In this document: piece after piece, positions 25,699-33,953 of the stretch
Layout: each line of letters begins with the position of its first letter
Numbering within the stretch: the stretch's first letter is position 1
NCBI RefSeq assembly: GCF_041260665.1
Contig: NZ_JBGCCT010000036.1
Location: 61,385 to 125,384, forward strand
Reading direction: 5' to 3'
Origin: Catenulispora sp. GP43
GTDB taxonomy: Bacteria > Actinomycetota > Actinomycetes > Streptomycetales > Catenulisporaceae
DNA: 64,000 nt
The notes under the pieces: generated by a model
Seen by the model: the letters and a program-made list of their open reading frames with translations, nothing else
Told to the model about the DNA's origin: nothing
Databases searched by the model: none
Program-made: the position numbers and the translations under genes

Positions 25699-26489
25699 GA
25701 CGCCTCCCCCGGCTGCCGCCCGATGACCACGGTCGCCTCCAGTTCCTGGTCCTGCGCTATCCACGCCTTCAATCCGGCCTGCCCGAACTCGTCCAGCATC
25801 TGCTCGGCCTGCGCCTCGCTCGTCTCGATCAGCAGGTGCCCCCGGGGCGCCAGCCACCGCGGCGCTCCTTCGGCGACCCGCCGGTGCACCGCCAGGCCGT
25901 CGGCCCCGCCGTCCAGGCTCGCCGCCGGCTCGAAGGCGCGCGCCTCGGCGGGCAGGGTGGCGATGGCCTCGCTCGGCACGTACGGCGCGTTGACCACCAG
26001 CAGGTCCACTGTGCCGCGCAGCCGCTCCGGCAGCGCCTCGAACAGGTCCCCTTCGTGGGCCCGCGCGCGGGCTCCGAACGGCGCCAGGTTGCTCCGCGCG
26101 TAGCCGAGCTGCGCCGCGTCGATGTCGGCGGCGTGGACCTCGGCCTGGGACAGCCGGGTGGCCAGCACCGTCGCGAACGGCGCGGACCCGCAGCACATGT
26201 CCACGACCACGCGTGCCTGCCGCCCGAGGTCGACGGCGAGCTCGACCAGGAACTCCGAACGGCGCCGGGGCACGAACACCCCCGGCCCGACCCCGATCCG
26301 CAGCCCGCAGAACTCGGCCCAGCCGACGACGTGCTCCAGCGGCTCGCCGGCGCAGCGCCGCCCGACGAGCTCGGCCAGCCGCCGCGCGGGCTCGACGTCC
26401 TCCTTCACGGCGCGCACCAGCAGCTCCGCCTCGTCCTCGGCGAACACACACCCGGCGGCGCGCAGCCTGGCCACGACGTCCTCATCCAT
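25695..26489 (-). CDS. PrmC-like putative protein-glutamine methyltransferase
   Basis: 264 residues. GEPLEHVVGWAEFCGLRIGVGPGVFVPRRRSEFLVE matches the PrmC N-terminal region; the SAM motif is VVDMCCGSAPFATVLA, and the catalytic motif is NAPYVP instead of NPPY. PrmC methylates the GGQ Gln of release factors; this divergent actinobacterial subfamily is annotated as putative and its target is unproven. ATG at 26489. It lies 10 bp downstream of the recombinase gene and is coupled to the SDR. Confidence 0.85.
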   Translation of the reverse strand: MDEDVVARLRAAGCVFAEDEAELLVRAVKEDVEPARRLAELVGRRCAGEPLEHVVGWAEFCGLRIGVGPGVFVPRRRSEFLVELAVDLGRQARVVVDMCCGSAPFATVLATRLSQAEVHAADIDAAQLGYARSNLAPFGARARAHEGDLFEALPERLRGTVDLLVVNAPYVPSEAIATLPAEARAFEPAASLDGGADGLAVHRRVAEGAPRWLAPRGHLLIETSEAQAEQMLDEFGQAGLKAWIAQDQELEATVVIGRQPGEAS

Positions 26490-26499
26490 GATCACGATC

Positions 26500-27471
26500 T
26501 CAGTCTCGCGCAAACACACCCGACAATGCATAGGCGGGCGATTTGTCAAGATGTTGACGCCCGAGGTCGTACCGCTCCGTGGTGGCCGAATTCGCGTGCC
26601 CCATGTAGACCTGGATGTCGCGCAGCGGCACCCCGGCGTCCAGCAGCATCGTGGTGCAGGCGTGGCGCAGGGAGTGCGGGCTGATCTTCTTCTCGATCCC
26701 GGCGGCCCGGGCGCAGGACTCGACGATCCACTCGACCTGATACCGGGTCAGGCGCGCGCCCTCGGGGCCGGTGAACACCGGCCCGGAGGCCGGACCGGCT
26801 CCGACGTCAGCGGTCCCGGCCCGCTCGGCCAGCCAGGCGTCCAGGCACCCGGCGGCCGGCGGCGCGATCGCCTGGTCCTGCTCCTCGCCGCCCTTGCGCC
26901 GCAGCCGCACGACCCGGTGCCCGCGCTGGCTGGACAGGTCCTCCACGTTGATCCCGCACAACTCCGACACCCGCAGCCCCTGATACAGCAGCACCGCCAC
27001 CACCGCCTCGTCCCGCACCCCGCGCTTGGCCGCCTCGGCGAGCATCGCCGCCGACTCCTCGCGGTCCGGCCCCAGCGTCTGCGATTTGCGGGAGATCCGC
27101 GGCAGGTGCAGCGCCTTGTCCTTGGCCGGCACCGGGCTGGTCGAGGCGTACCCGGAGTCCACGGCGTAGGCGTAGAAGTTCCGCACGGCACTGATCTTGC
27201 GCGCGAGAGTGGCCGGCCGGGCCTTGCCGTCGTCGGCCAGGTGCACGCTCCAGGCGTCGACATGGGCCCGCACGGCGTCGAAGGGATCGACGTCGAACAG
27301 CGCGCACCAGGCGAACCACTGCTTCAGATCGACCGCGTAGGCCGAGGCGGTCGTGGGCTTGTACGTGAGCAGGAACAACGCCGCGACCTGCTCGGCCCGC
27401 GGACCGGAACCGGGTCCGACAGCCGCCAGCGCACCGGGGACGACCGATACCGGGCTCAGAGGTTCGCTCAC
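26500..27471 (-). CDS. Tyrosine recombinase (XerC/D-like)
   Basis: 323 residues. The N-terminal SAM-like core-binding domain spans about 25-115 (TASAYAVDLKQWFAWCALFDVDP). The catalytic domain has Arg in GLRVSELCGI, the HxxR box in SPHSLRHACTTML, His in GHANSATTERYD and the nucleophilic Tyr of that same motif. It performs site-specific DNA strand exchange. The GTG at 27471 overlaps the DUF1992 stop by 4 bp. It sits in a housekeeping-looking run with no tRNA, att repeats or phage genes, so it is probably a resident recombinase rather than an active integrase. Confidence 0.9.
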   Translation of the reverse strand: MSEPLSPVSVVPGALAAVGPGSGPRAEQVAALFLLTYKPTTASAYAVDLKQWFAWCALFDVDPFDAVRAHVDAWSVHLADDGKARPATLARKISAVRNFYAYAVDSGYASTSPVPAKDKALHLPRISRKSQTLGPDREESAAMLAEAAKRGVRDEAVVAVLLYQGLRVSELCGINVEDLSSQRGHRVVRLRRKGGEEQDQAIAPPAAGCLDAWLAERAGTADVGAGPASGPVFTGPEGARLTRYQVEWIVESCARAAGIEKKISPHSLRHACTTMLLDAGVPLRDIQVYMGHANSATTERYDLGRQHLDKSPAYALSGVFARD

Positions 27472-27878
27472 GGCTTCATTGTGGCCTGCCGCCAAGCCAG
27501 AACGGCTTCCTCCGTGTCGACGCGCGGGATCACCACCGACGGCCCGGGCTGCGGCGTGCGCCGCGCGGCCTCCGAGCGCTGGTCGTAGTCCGCGATCGCG
27601 GCACGCAGCACCGCCTCGGAGGCGGCCGGCCGGTCCTCGATCAGCCCTTTGCGCAGATCCTGCGCCTCCCGCCGCAGCGCGAGCGGCAGCGGCAGCGCGT
27701 GCACCCCGACCCGCTCCTGCGCGACCTTCTGCGTGATCCACCAGTCTTCGCGGTAGGGCTGGCCGTCGCCGGGCAGCGGCTTGCCCACCAGGGGGTTGTC
27801 TTCGAAGGCCCCGCCCTTCTCGGCGTCGCGGACCTGCTTGTCGATGCCGGATGCGAATCGCTCCTGCCAGGTGCTCAT
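27468..27878 (-). CDS. DUF1992 (DnaJ-C28-domain) protein
   Basis: 136 residues. The domain core is ERFASGIDKQVRDAEKGGAFEDNPLVGKPLPGDGQPYREDWWITQKVAQERVG, where the N-P-L-x-G-K-P-L segment is diagnostic. The family is conserved, small and of unknown function, with no J-domain itself. The ATG at 27878 starts MSTWQERF. The stop overlaps the recombinase start by 4 bp. Confidence 0.92.
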   Translation of the reverse strand: MSTWQERFASGIDKQVRDAEKGGAFEDNPLVGKPLPGDGQPYREDWWITQKVAQERVGVHALPLPLALRREAQDLRKGLIEDRPAASEAVLRAAIADYDQRSEAARRTPQPGPSVVIPRVDTEEAVLAWRQATMKP

Positions 27879-27906
27879 ACCGCATTATCGCAAAAGGGTT
27901 ACGGGC

Positions 27907-28407
27907 TTATCCCAGGGAGGTATCCCCCAGCCCGGTGGCCAGGGCGCGCAGCAGGTCGGCGAGGGTGCCGCGCTCGTCGTCGCCGAGCGCGGCCAACAGG
28001 CGCCGCTCGTTGGCGACGTGCAGCGGGACCAGCTTGTCGATCAGCTCAAGACCGGCCGGGGTGAGCCGGATGCGGACGCCGCGGCGGTCGCCGGGGTCGC
28101 GTACCCGCTGCACCAAACCCTTGGTCTCCATGCGGTCCACGCGGTTGGTGATGGCCCCGGAGGTGACCATCGCCGTCTTCAGCAGCGCGCCGGCGGACAG
28201 TTCGTACGGCGCGCCGGAGCGGCGCAGGGTCGCCAGGACGTCGAACTCCCAGAACTCCAGGCCGTAGCCGGCGAAGAAGTCCTTCAGCTCCTTGTCCAGC
28301 AGCCGCGACACGCGGCTGATGCGTCCGACGATGCCCATGGGGGCGGCGTCGAGCTCCGGCTTCTCCCGGGCCCACATCGCGATGATCGCGTCCACCGCGT
28401 CGGCCAT
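27907..28407 (-). CDS. MarR-family transcriptional regulator
   Basis: 166 residues. Winged helix in the centre: EFDVLATLRRSGAPYELSAGALLKTAMVTSGAITNRVDRMETKGLVQRVRDPGDRRGVRIRLTPAG, where the recognition helix and the DxRxx wing are clear. Long flanking helices form the dimer. It is divergent from the drug/metabolite exporter at 28513, with two AACGTT-containing repeats between them that are probably its operator. A dual autorepressor and exporter-repressor role is the simplest reading. Confidence 0.93.
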   Translation of the reverse strand: MADAVDAIIAMWAREKPELDAAPMGIVGRISRVSRLLDKELKDFFAGYGLEFWEFDVLATLRRSGAPYELSAGALLKTAMVTSGAITNRVDRMETKGLVQRVRDPGDRRGVRIRLTPAGLELIDKLVPLHVANERRLLAALGDDERGTLADLLRALATGLGDTSLG

Positions 28408-28450
28408 CGGCGCTCCTTCCGAAGGGTGCGAGGGAATGTGCTAGCTTCCC

Positions 28451-28476
28451 CTCAACGTTAACACTCTCAACGTTAA
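28451..28476. promoter_or_regulatory. Two direct repeats, candidate MarR operator
   Basis: CTCAACGTTAA occurs twice (28451-28461 and 28466-28476), each with an AACGTT palindrome, 15 bp apart (about 1.5 helical turns). They lie between the divergent regulator and exporter genes. Confidence 0.65.
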
Positions 28477-28512
28477 GAGAGTTGGCGTGGAAGACCAAGG
28501 GGAGAGCTTCAC

Positions 28513-29451
28513 ATGACCGCCATCACCACCGCCGCACCGACCACCGCCCCGGCGCCCGCATCCGCCGGCGGCCCGGCCGGCGCCGCCGGCACAGCCCGCG
28601 ACCTGCTGCTGTCCGCCCTCGCCCCGGCGAGTTGGGGCACCACCTACGTCGTCACCTCCGAGTTCCTCCCCGACCACCGGCCGATGCTGGCCGCGACGAT
28701 GCGGGCGCTGCCGGCCGGGCTGATCCTGCTGGCGTTCGTCCGCCGCCTGCCCAGGGGCAGCTGGTGGTGGAAGACCGCGGTGCTGGGCACCCTGAACTTC
28801 GGGGCCTTCTTCCCCCTGCTGTTCTTCGCCGCCTACCGGCTGCCCGGCGGCGTGGCCTCCACCCTGGGCTCGGTGCAGCCGCTGCTGGTCGCCGGGTTCA
28901 GCATCCTGATCCTGCGGCAGCGGCCGCACGCCGCGGTCCTGGGCGCCGCGATCGTCGGCACCGGCGGCGTGGCGCTGATGACGCTGACCGCCAAGGCCCG
29001 GCTGGACGCGCTCGGGGTGCTGGCGATGCTGGTCGCCACCGCGCTGATGGCGCTGGCCGTGGTGCTCGGCCGCAAGTGGGGCCGTCCCGAGGGCGCCACG
29101 CCGATGGTGCTGGCGACCTGGCAGCTGGTGTTCGGCGGCCTGGTGCTGGCGCCGATGACGCTGCTCTCCGAGGGGCTGCCGGACACGCTGACCGCGCGGA
29201 ACCTCGCCGGGTTCGCCTACATCGGCGTCGTGGGCACCGCCGTCGCCTACACCCTGTGGTTCCGCGGCATCGAGCGCCTGGCACCGACCTCGCTGTCGCT
29301 GCTGAGCCTGGCCAACCCGATGGTGGCCACGGTCGCCGGGTTCGTGGTGCTGCACCAGTCGCTGACGCCGCCGCAGGCGGCCGGGTTCGCCGTGGCGCTG
29401 GGCGCGCTGGTCACCGGACAAATGCTGGTCGCCAGGAGGCGCGCGTCCTAA
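28513..29451 (+). CDS. EamA/DMT-family transporter
   Basis: 312 residues with ten membrane helices in two EamA halves. The first half includes ASWGTTYVVTSEFLP and the second ATWQLVFGGLVLAPMTLL and YTLWFRGIERLAPTSLSLLSLANP, the typical EamA end. Inner-membrane metabolite or drug exporter. GGGGAGAG precedes the ATG. It is the probable target of the divergent MarR regulator. Substrate unknown. Confidence 0.92.
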   Translation: MTAITTAAPTTAPAPASAGGPAGAAGTARDLLLSALAPASWGTTYVVTSEFLPDHRPMLAATMRALPAGLILLAFVRRLPRGSWWWKTAVLGTLNFGAFFPLLFFAAYRLPGGVASTLGSVQPLLVAGFSILILRQRPHAAVLGAAIVGTGGVALMTLTAKARLDALGVLAMLVATALMALAVVLGRKWGRPEGATPMVLATWQLVFGGLVLAPMTLLSEGLPDTLTARNLAGFAYIGVVGTAVAYTLWFRGIERLAPTSLSLLSLANPMVATVAGFVVLHQSLTPPQAAGFAVALGALVTGQMLVARRRAS

Positions 29452-29498
29452 GGTGGACCCGACAAGGTTACCGACCGGTAGTAAGAAAGGCGGCGGCG

Positions 29499-30731
29499 AT
29501 GGCCGACACGACCGAGGAAGCCCCCCGGACCAGCTATGACCTGGTGCTGTTCGGCGCCACCGGCTTCACCGGGTCCCTGGTCGCCGAGTATCTCGCCGCC
29601 CACGCCCCGGCGGCCGTGCGGTGGGCGCTGGCCGGGCGCTCGACCGCGCGGCTGATGGCGGTGCGCGACCGGCTGGCCGCGAGCCGGCCGGAGCTGAAGA
29701 CGCTGCCGCTGATCATCGCCGACGCCGGCGACCCGGAGTCGCTACGCGCGCTGGCCGGGCAGACGCGGGTCGTGATCAGCACCGTCGGGCCCTATCTGCA
29801 CCACGGCGAAGCGCTGGTCGCGGCGTGCGCCGACGCCGGCTGCGACTACGTCGACCTGACCGGCGAGCCGGAGTTCGTCGACGCCATGTACCTGAAGTAC
29901 CACGCGCGCGCCGTGGAGACCGGGGCGCGGCTGGTGCACTGCTGCGGCTTCGACAGCATCCCGACCGACCTCGGCGTCCTGTACACGATGCGCGAGCTCG
30001 GGCCGCAGACCGGACCGGTGCGGGTGTCGGGGTTCATCCGCGCCAAGGGCACGTTCTCCGGCGGCACGCTGGCCTCCGCGATGCTGGCGATGTCGCGCGC
30101 CAAGACGATGGCCCGCACCGCCAAGGCCCGGCGCGCCGCCGAGCCCGAGACCCCGGGCCGCCGGTTCGGCGTGCTGGCCGGGCCGCCCCGGCACGACAAC
30201 ACCGCGCACGCCTGGATCCTGCCGCTGCCGGTGATCGACAACCAGGTGGCGCTGCGCAGCGCGGCCGCGCTGCCGGAGTACGGCCCCGACTTCCGCTACG
30301 GCCACTTCGCCGCGGTGCGCCGGCTGCCGGTCGCGCTCGCCGGCCTGGCCGGCATCGCGGGACTGGCGGTGGCCGCGCAGGTCAGGCCCCTGCGGCAGGC
30401 CGTGGGCCGGACGGTCAAGCCCGGTGAGGGCCCTGACGAGCGCCGCCGGGCCGCCAGCTGGTTCACCCTGCGGCTGCGCGCCGAGGCCGGCGGACGGACG
30501 CTGATCACCGAGGTCTCCGGGGGCGACCCCGGGTACGGCGAGACCGCGAAGATGCTCGCCGAGTCGGCGCTGTGCCTGGCCTTCGACGAGCTGCCGGCCA
30601 CCGCCGGGCAGCTCACCACGGCCGCGGCGATGGGCGACGCGCTGATCGCGCGGCTGACCCGGGCCGGAATCACGTTCCGGACTCTGTCCGGGCCGCCGAC
30701 CCGCTCTCCCGGCCCGGTGGCGCGGCGCTGA
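29499..30731 (+). CDS. Saccharopine-dehydrogenase-like, trans-acting enoyl reductase type
   Basis: 410 residues. The N-terminal Rossmann motif is LVLFGATGFTGSLVAEYLA, with VISTVGPYLHHGEALVAACADAGCDYVDLTGEPEF typical of the saccharopine-dehydrogenase family. A C-terminal hydrophobic stretch near 290-320 suggests membrane contact. Mycobacterial homologues act as trans-acting enoyl reductases in lipid (DIM) synthesis; that role is inference here. ATG at 29499 after a short palindrome-like TTACCGACCGGTA. It is followed by 150 bp with no gene I can support. Confidence 0.88.
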   Translation: MADTTEEAPRTSYDLVLFGATGFTGSLVAEYLAAHAPAAVRWALAGRSTARLMAVRDRLAASRPELKTLPLIIADAGDPESLRALAGQTRVVISTVGPYLHHGEALVAACADAGCDYVDLTGEPEFVDAMYLKYHARAVETGARLVHCCGFDSIPTDLGVLYTMRELGPQTGPVRVSGFIRAKGTFSGGTLASAMLAMSRAKTMARTAKARRAAEPETPGRRFGVLAGPPRHDNTAHAWILPLPVIDNQVALRSAAALPEYGPDFRYGHFAAVRRLPVALAGLAGIAGLAVAAQVRPLRQAVGRTVKPGEGPDERRRAASWFTLRLRAEAGGRTLITEVSGGDPGYGETAKMLAESALCLAFDELPATAGQLTTAAAMGDALIARLTRAGITFRTLSGPPTRSPGPVARR

Positions 30732-30881
30732 GCGGCGAGGACCACGCGGACCGCCGCCATGATCGGCGCAGAGGATCAGGCGGGCTGTGCGAAAGGACTG
30801 CCCGCCGCAGCGCGCGAACGGCCGGCCGGGGCACTGTCGCCGCTCCGACCGGCCGCTGCCGAACTCGCTGGTTCGCGCGTC

Positions 30882-31421
30882 CTACTCGTCCGCGCTGGCC
30901 CAGCCCTGCAGAATCCCGCGCCCCAGCTCGTGGCCGCGCATCATGAAGTGCAGCACCGCCGGTGTGGTCTCCGGGGTGACGCCCAGGTCGCGGACCGAGT
31001 CCACGTCCAGGGCGTGCACGGCGAAGAAGTAGCGGTGGCGGCCGGTGCCCGGCGGCGGGCCGAAGCCGACGTACTGGCGCATGCCGATCTCGTTGGGGAC
31101 GTGGAACGCCGGCCCCGGCAGCGAGTCGTCGCCGGCCCCGGCGCCGGCCGGCAGCTCGGTGGTGTCGGCCGGCAGGTCGGCCAGGCCCCAGTGCCAGAAC
31201 CCGGAGGGGATCGGGGCGTCGGGGTCGAACATCGTCACCGAGATGCTCCTGGTGCCCTCCGGCACCGGGCCCCAGGACAGCTGCGGGGAGACCTCGCGGC
31301 CCCCGGGGACCTCGAAGATCGCCGAGCCGTGCTCGGGGGCCAGGCGCTGCCCGGCCTGGAATTCGGAGGAGGCCACCGTGAATGACGGCACCTGCTCGGA
31401 GGTGTCATAGGGCGAGGACAC
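30882..31421 (-). CDS. YbhB/YbcL (PEBP-like) protein
   Basis: 179 residues. Conserved features: LSWGPVPEGTRSISVTMFDPDAP, then GFWHWGLADLP and QYVGFGPPPGTGRHRYFFAVHALD, the ligand-site residues of the PEBP family. It is cytoplasmic, with no signal peptide. Of three nearby GTG starts, 31421 was chosen for its spacing (9 nt) from GGACGGGA; 31427 and 31430 are alternatives. Function unknown; family members bind anionic or small ligands. Confidence 0.9.
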   Translation of the reverse strand: MSSPYDTSEQVPSFTVASSEFQAGQRLAPEHGSAIFEVPGGREVSPQLSWGPVPEGTRSISVTMFDPDAPIPSGFWHWGLADLPADTTELPAGAGAGDDSLPGPAFHVPNEIGMRQYVGFGPPPGTGRHRYFFAVHALDVDSVRDLGVTPETTPAVLHFMMRGHELGRGILQGWASADE

Positions 31422-31507
31422 GCACACCACTCCCGTCCAACCACATCGTCGACTATTGATGGATCGTGCGACCCTCAACCCTACAGACAGAAAGGCTGCC
31501 AACTGCC

Positions 31508-32191
31508 ATGACCTCCGCCGGAGAGCACTACCGCGTCATCCGCATGCAGCTCACCGAGCTGGCCTCGGAGCTCTCGCCCGAGCAGGCCGCCACGCCGGTG
31601 CCGGCGCTGCCGGGCTGGAGCGTGCGGGACACGTACGCCCACCTGGCCGGGGTCAGCGCCGACATCGTCGCCGGCACCACCGGCGACCCGCACGACCCGG
31701 CCTGGACCGCCGGGCACGTCGACACGCGGCGGGAACGGTCGCTGGCCGAGGTCTGCGCCGAATGGGCCGCCAACGGCACGGCAGTCGAGGCGGTCCTGGA
31801 CGATCCGGCCGGGCGGCGCGGGGTGTTCGCCGTGTTCGACGTCTTCCACCACGGCCACGACATCCGCGGCGCGCTCGGGCGGCGCGGGGCGCGCGACACG
31901 CCCGAGGCCGCGTTCGTGGCGACCCTGATGACCAAGTTCAAGCGCGGCGGCTGGGCCGAGGCCGGGCATCCGCCGGTCGAGCTGGCCGCCGACGCCGGCT
32001 CCTGGCGGCTCGGGGCGCCGCAGGGGGATCCGGTCGCGGCGCTGGACACCTCCGACTTCGAACTCTCCCGGATCCTGGTCGGCCGGCGCTCGCGCGCGCA
32101 GATGCTGGCCGCCGGCTGGACCGGCGACCCGGAGCCGATCGTGGACCTGCTGCCGGTGTTCGGGCCGCCCGTGACCGACCTCACCGAGTAG
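31508..32191 (+). CDS. Maleylpyruvate isomerase-type (mycothiol-dependent-like) protein
   Basis: 227 residues. LPGWSVRDTYAHLAGVSADIVAG is the DinB/MPI N-terminal metal-site helix pair, and VFDVFHHGHDIRGALG holds the paired His ligands. Members use mycothiol, the actinomycete thiol, in isomerisation or transfer reactions. ATG at 31508. The substrate of this copy is unknown. It is divergent from the PEBP gene, 86 bp apart. Confidence 0.87.
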   Translation: MTSAGEHYRVIRMQLTELASELSPEQAATPVPALPGWSVRDTYAHLAGVSADIVAGTTGDPHDPAWTAGHVDTRRERSLAEVCAEWAANGTAVEAVLDDPAGRRGVFAVFDVFHHGHDIRGALGRRGARDTPEAAFVATLMTKFKRGGWAEAGHPPVELAADAGSWRLGAPQGDPVAALDTSDFELSRILVGRRSRAQMLAAGWTGDPEPIVDLLPVFGPPVTDLTE

Positions 32192-32278
32192 CCACGCCGA
32201 CGAGCGCGCCGCGCGGCGCCTAAACTCAATCCGCACACCACCGCCAGGTGAGAACAATCCGCCCCCGGGAGTCGCCCC

Positions 32279-33112
32279 TTGGCCACCTTCGAGTCCCTCA
32301 TGGACCTGCTCGAGCTGGAGCGGATCGAGGACGACCTGTTCCGCGGCGCCTCGCCGGACACCGACGTGCAGCGCGTCTTCGGCGGCCAGGTCCTGGGGCA
32401 GGCGCTGTCCGCGGCCACCGCCACCGTGGAGCCGGACCGCAGCGTGCACTCCCTGCACGGCTACTTCCTGCTCCCCGGCGACCCGGCGGCGCCGATCGTG
32501 TACGAGGTCGACCGCTCGCGCACCGGGCGGTCGTTCTCCACCCGCCGGGTGGTGGCGCGCCAGCACGGCCGCAACATCTTCGTGATGTCGGCGTCGTACC
32601 AGATCCCGGAGCCGGGCCTGGACCACGCCGACCCGCGGCCGGACGCCCCGGACCCGGAGTCGCTGCCGGCCATCCCGCCGAGCCCCGCCGACGACGGCGA
32701 GGACGCGCTGTGGAACATCCTGTACCGGCGCTGGACCGCCTTCGACATCCGCCGGGTGCCGGACACCGGGCCGGAGCGCCGGCAGGTGTGGCTGCGCACG
32801 TCGGCGCCGCTGCCGGACGACCCGCACCTGCACACGGCGGTACTGGCGTACGTGTCGGACCTGACGCTGCTGTCCACCACGCTGATCCGGCACAAGCTGC
32901 TGCCGCACAAGGAGGTGCAGATCGCCTCGCTGGACCACGCCATCTGGTTCCACCGCGCGGCGCGCGCCGACGAGTGGCTGCTGTACGACCAGGCCTCGCC
33001 CTCGGCCTCGGGAGCCCGCGGGCTGGCCACGGGACGGCTGTTCACGCGGGAGGGGACGCTGGTGGCCACGGTCGTGCAGGAAGGGCTGCTGAGGGTCAAC
33101 CCGGCACCCTGA
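32279..33112 (+). CDS. tesB: Acyl-CoA thioesterase II
   Basis: 277 residues, two hot-dog folds. RVFGGQVLGQALSAA, SLHGYFLLPGD, RRVVARQHGRNIFVMSASYQ and ASLDHAIWFHR are family motifs; the active-site Asp is in SLDHAIW. It hydrolyses acyl-CoA to free acid and CoA. The start is a TTG at 32279 with a GGGAG site eight bases before. It lies 87 bp downstream of the isomerase-like gene, in the same direction. Confidence 0.92.
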   Translation: MATFESLMDLLELERIEDDLFRGASPDTDVQRVFGGQVLGQALSAATATVEPDRSVHSLHGYFLLPGDPAAPIVYEVDRSRTGRSFSTRRVVARQHGRNIFVMSASYQIPEPGLDHADPRPDAPDPESLPAIPPSPADDGEDALWNILYRRWTAFDIRRVPDTGPERRQVWLRTSAPLPDDPHLHTAVLAYVSDLTLLSTTLIRHKLLPHKEVQIASLDHAIWFHRAARADEWLLYDQASPSASGARGLATGRLFTREGTLVATVVQEGLLRVNPAP

Positions 33113-33234
33113 CATATCGCCGAAACCGGCCGCATCCCCCCATGCCCGGCCGGCACCGACCACACAGGCCGATCCGCTAGTCTCGACGGCGTCCCACCGA
33201 CCCGCCGCCCCAAAAGAATGAGGTCAGCGCGCAG

Positions 33235-33924
33235 ATGTCCGTGTACCAGGCGGCGAAGTTCTTCGTCGAGCCCCTCGTGAAGCTCGTCTACCGGCCACGG
33301 GTCGAGGGCCTGGAGAACATCCCCGCCACCGGCGCCGCGATCCTGGCCGCGAACCACCTGTCGTTCTCAGACTCCTTCTTCATCCCGGTGGTGGTCCCCC
33401 GCCACGTCACCTTCATCGCCAAGGCGGAGTACTTCAACACCCGCGGCCTGAAAGGGATGTGGAACAAGTACTTCTACGCACGCTTCGCCGGCGCGGTCCC
33501 GATCGACCGGTCCGGCACCCGCAACGCGACCACGGCGGCCCTGGAGGGCGCCGTGGCGGTGCTGGAGGGCGGCGGCCTGTTCGGCATCTACCCCGAGGGG
33601 ACGCGGTCGCCCGACGGGAAGCTGTACCGGGGCCGGACGGGGATCGCGGAGATCGCGCTGCGCTCGGGGGCGCCGATCATCCCGATCGGCATCGTCGGGA
33701 CCGACCGGGTACAGCCGCCCGGCAAGAAGATCCCGCGACTGAGCCGGGTCACCATCCGGATCGGGGCGCCGCTGGACCTGGCCGAGGCCAAGGCCCTGAG
33801 CAAGCCGGCGCTGGTGCGGCGGGCGATCACGGACGAGGTGATCGAGGAGATCCAGAAGCTGTCGGGGCAGGAGTACCGGCCGGTTTACGCCTCGGATGTG
33901 AAGGAAGGGAAGGCGGCCGCCTGA
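33235..33924 (+). CDS. PlsC-type 1-acylglycerol-3-phosphate acyltransferase
   Basis: 229 residues. The acyltransferase motif HX4D is present (NHLSFSD, H41 and D46), followed by FAGAVPIDRSG and the phosphate-binding YPEGTRSPDGKLYRGRTG. It transfers an acyl chain to lysophosphatidate or a related acceptor at the inner membrane. The ATG at 33235 has a weak upstream site. It converges with the ABC permease, 29 bp apart. Confidence 0.92.
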   Translation: MSVYQAAKFFVEPLVKLVYRPRVEGLENIPATGAAILAANHLSFSDSFFIPVVVPRHVTFIAKAEYFNTRGLKGMWNKYFYARFAGAVPIDRSGTRNATTAALEGAVAVLEGGGLFGIYPEGTRSPDGKLYRGRTGIAEIALRSGAPIIPIGIVGTDRVQPPGKKIPRLSRVTIRIGAPLDLAEAKALSKPALVRRAITDEVIEEIQKLSGQEYRPVYASDVKEGKAAA

Positions 33925-33953
33925 GGGGGGCGCTCGCTGGATCTCCCACCGCC

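Noticed and set aside
26500..27471. Active prophage or integrative-element integrase
   Set aside because: No phage structural genes, excisionase, tRNA or direct repeats flank it, and it is translationally coupled to a conserved DUF1992 gene.
29467..29483. TTACCGACCGGTAGTAA before the enoyl-reductase-type gene as a TetR operator
   Set aside because: The dyad is imperfect (about 5 of 6 per arm) and no TetR gene is in the window; too weak to list as a site.
28482..30731. A single 749-codon frame spanning two genes
   Set aside because: Only its second part is real (ATG at 29499); the first part is an out-of-frame reading of the EamA gene.
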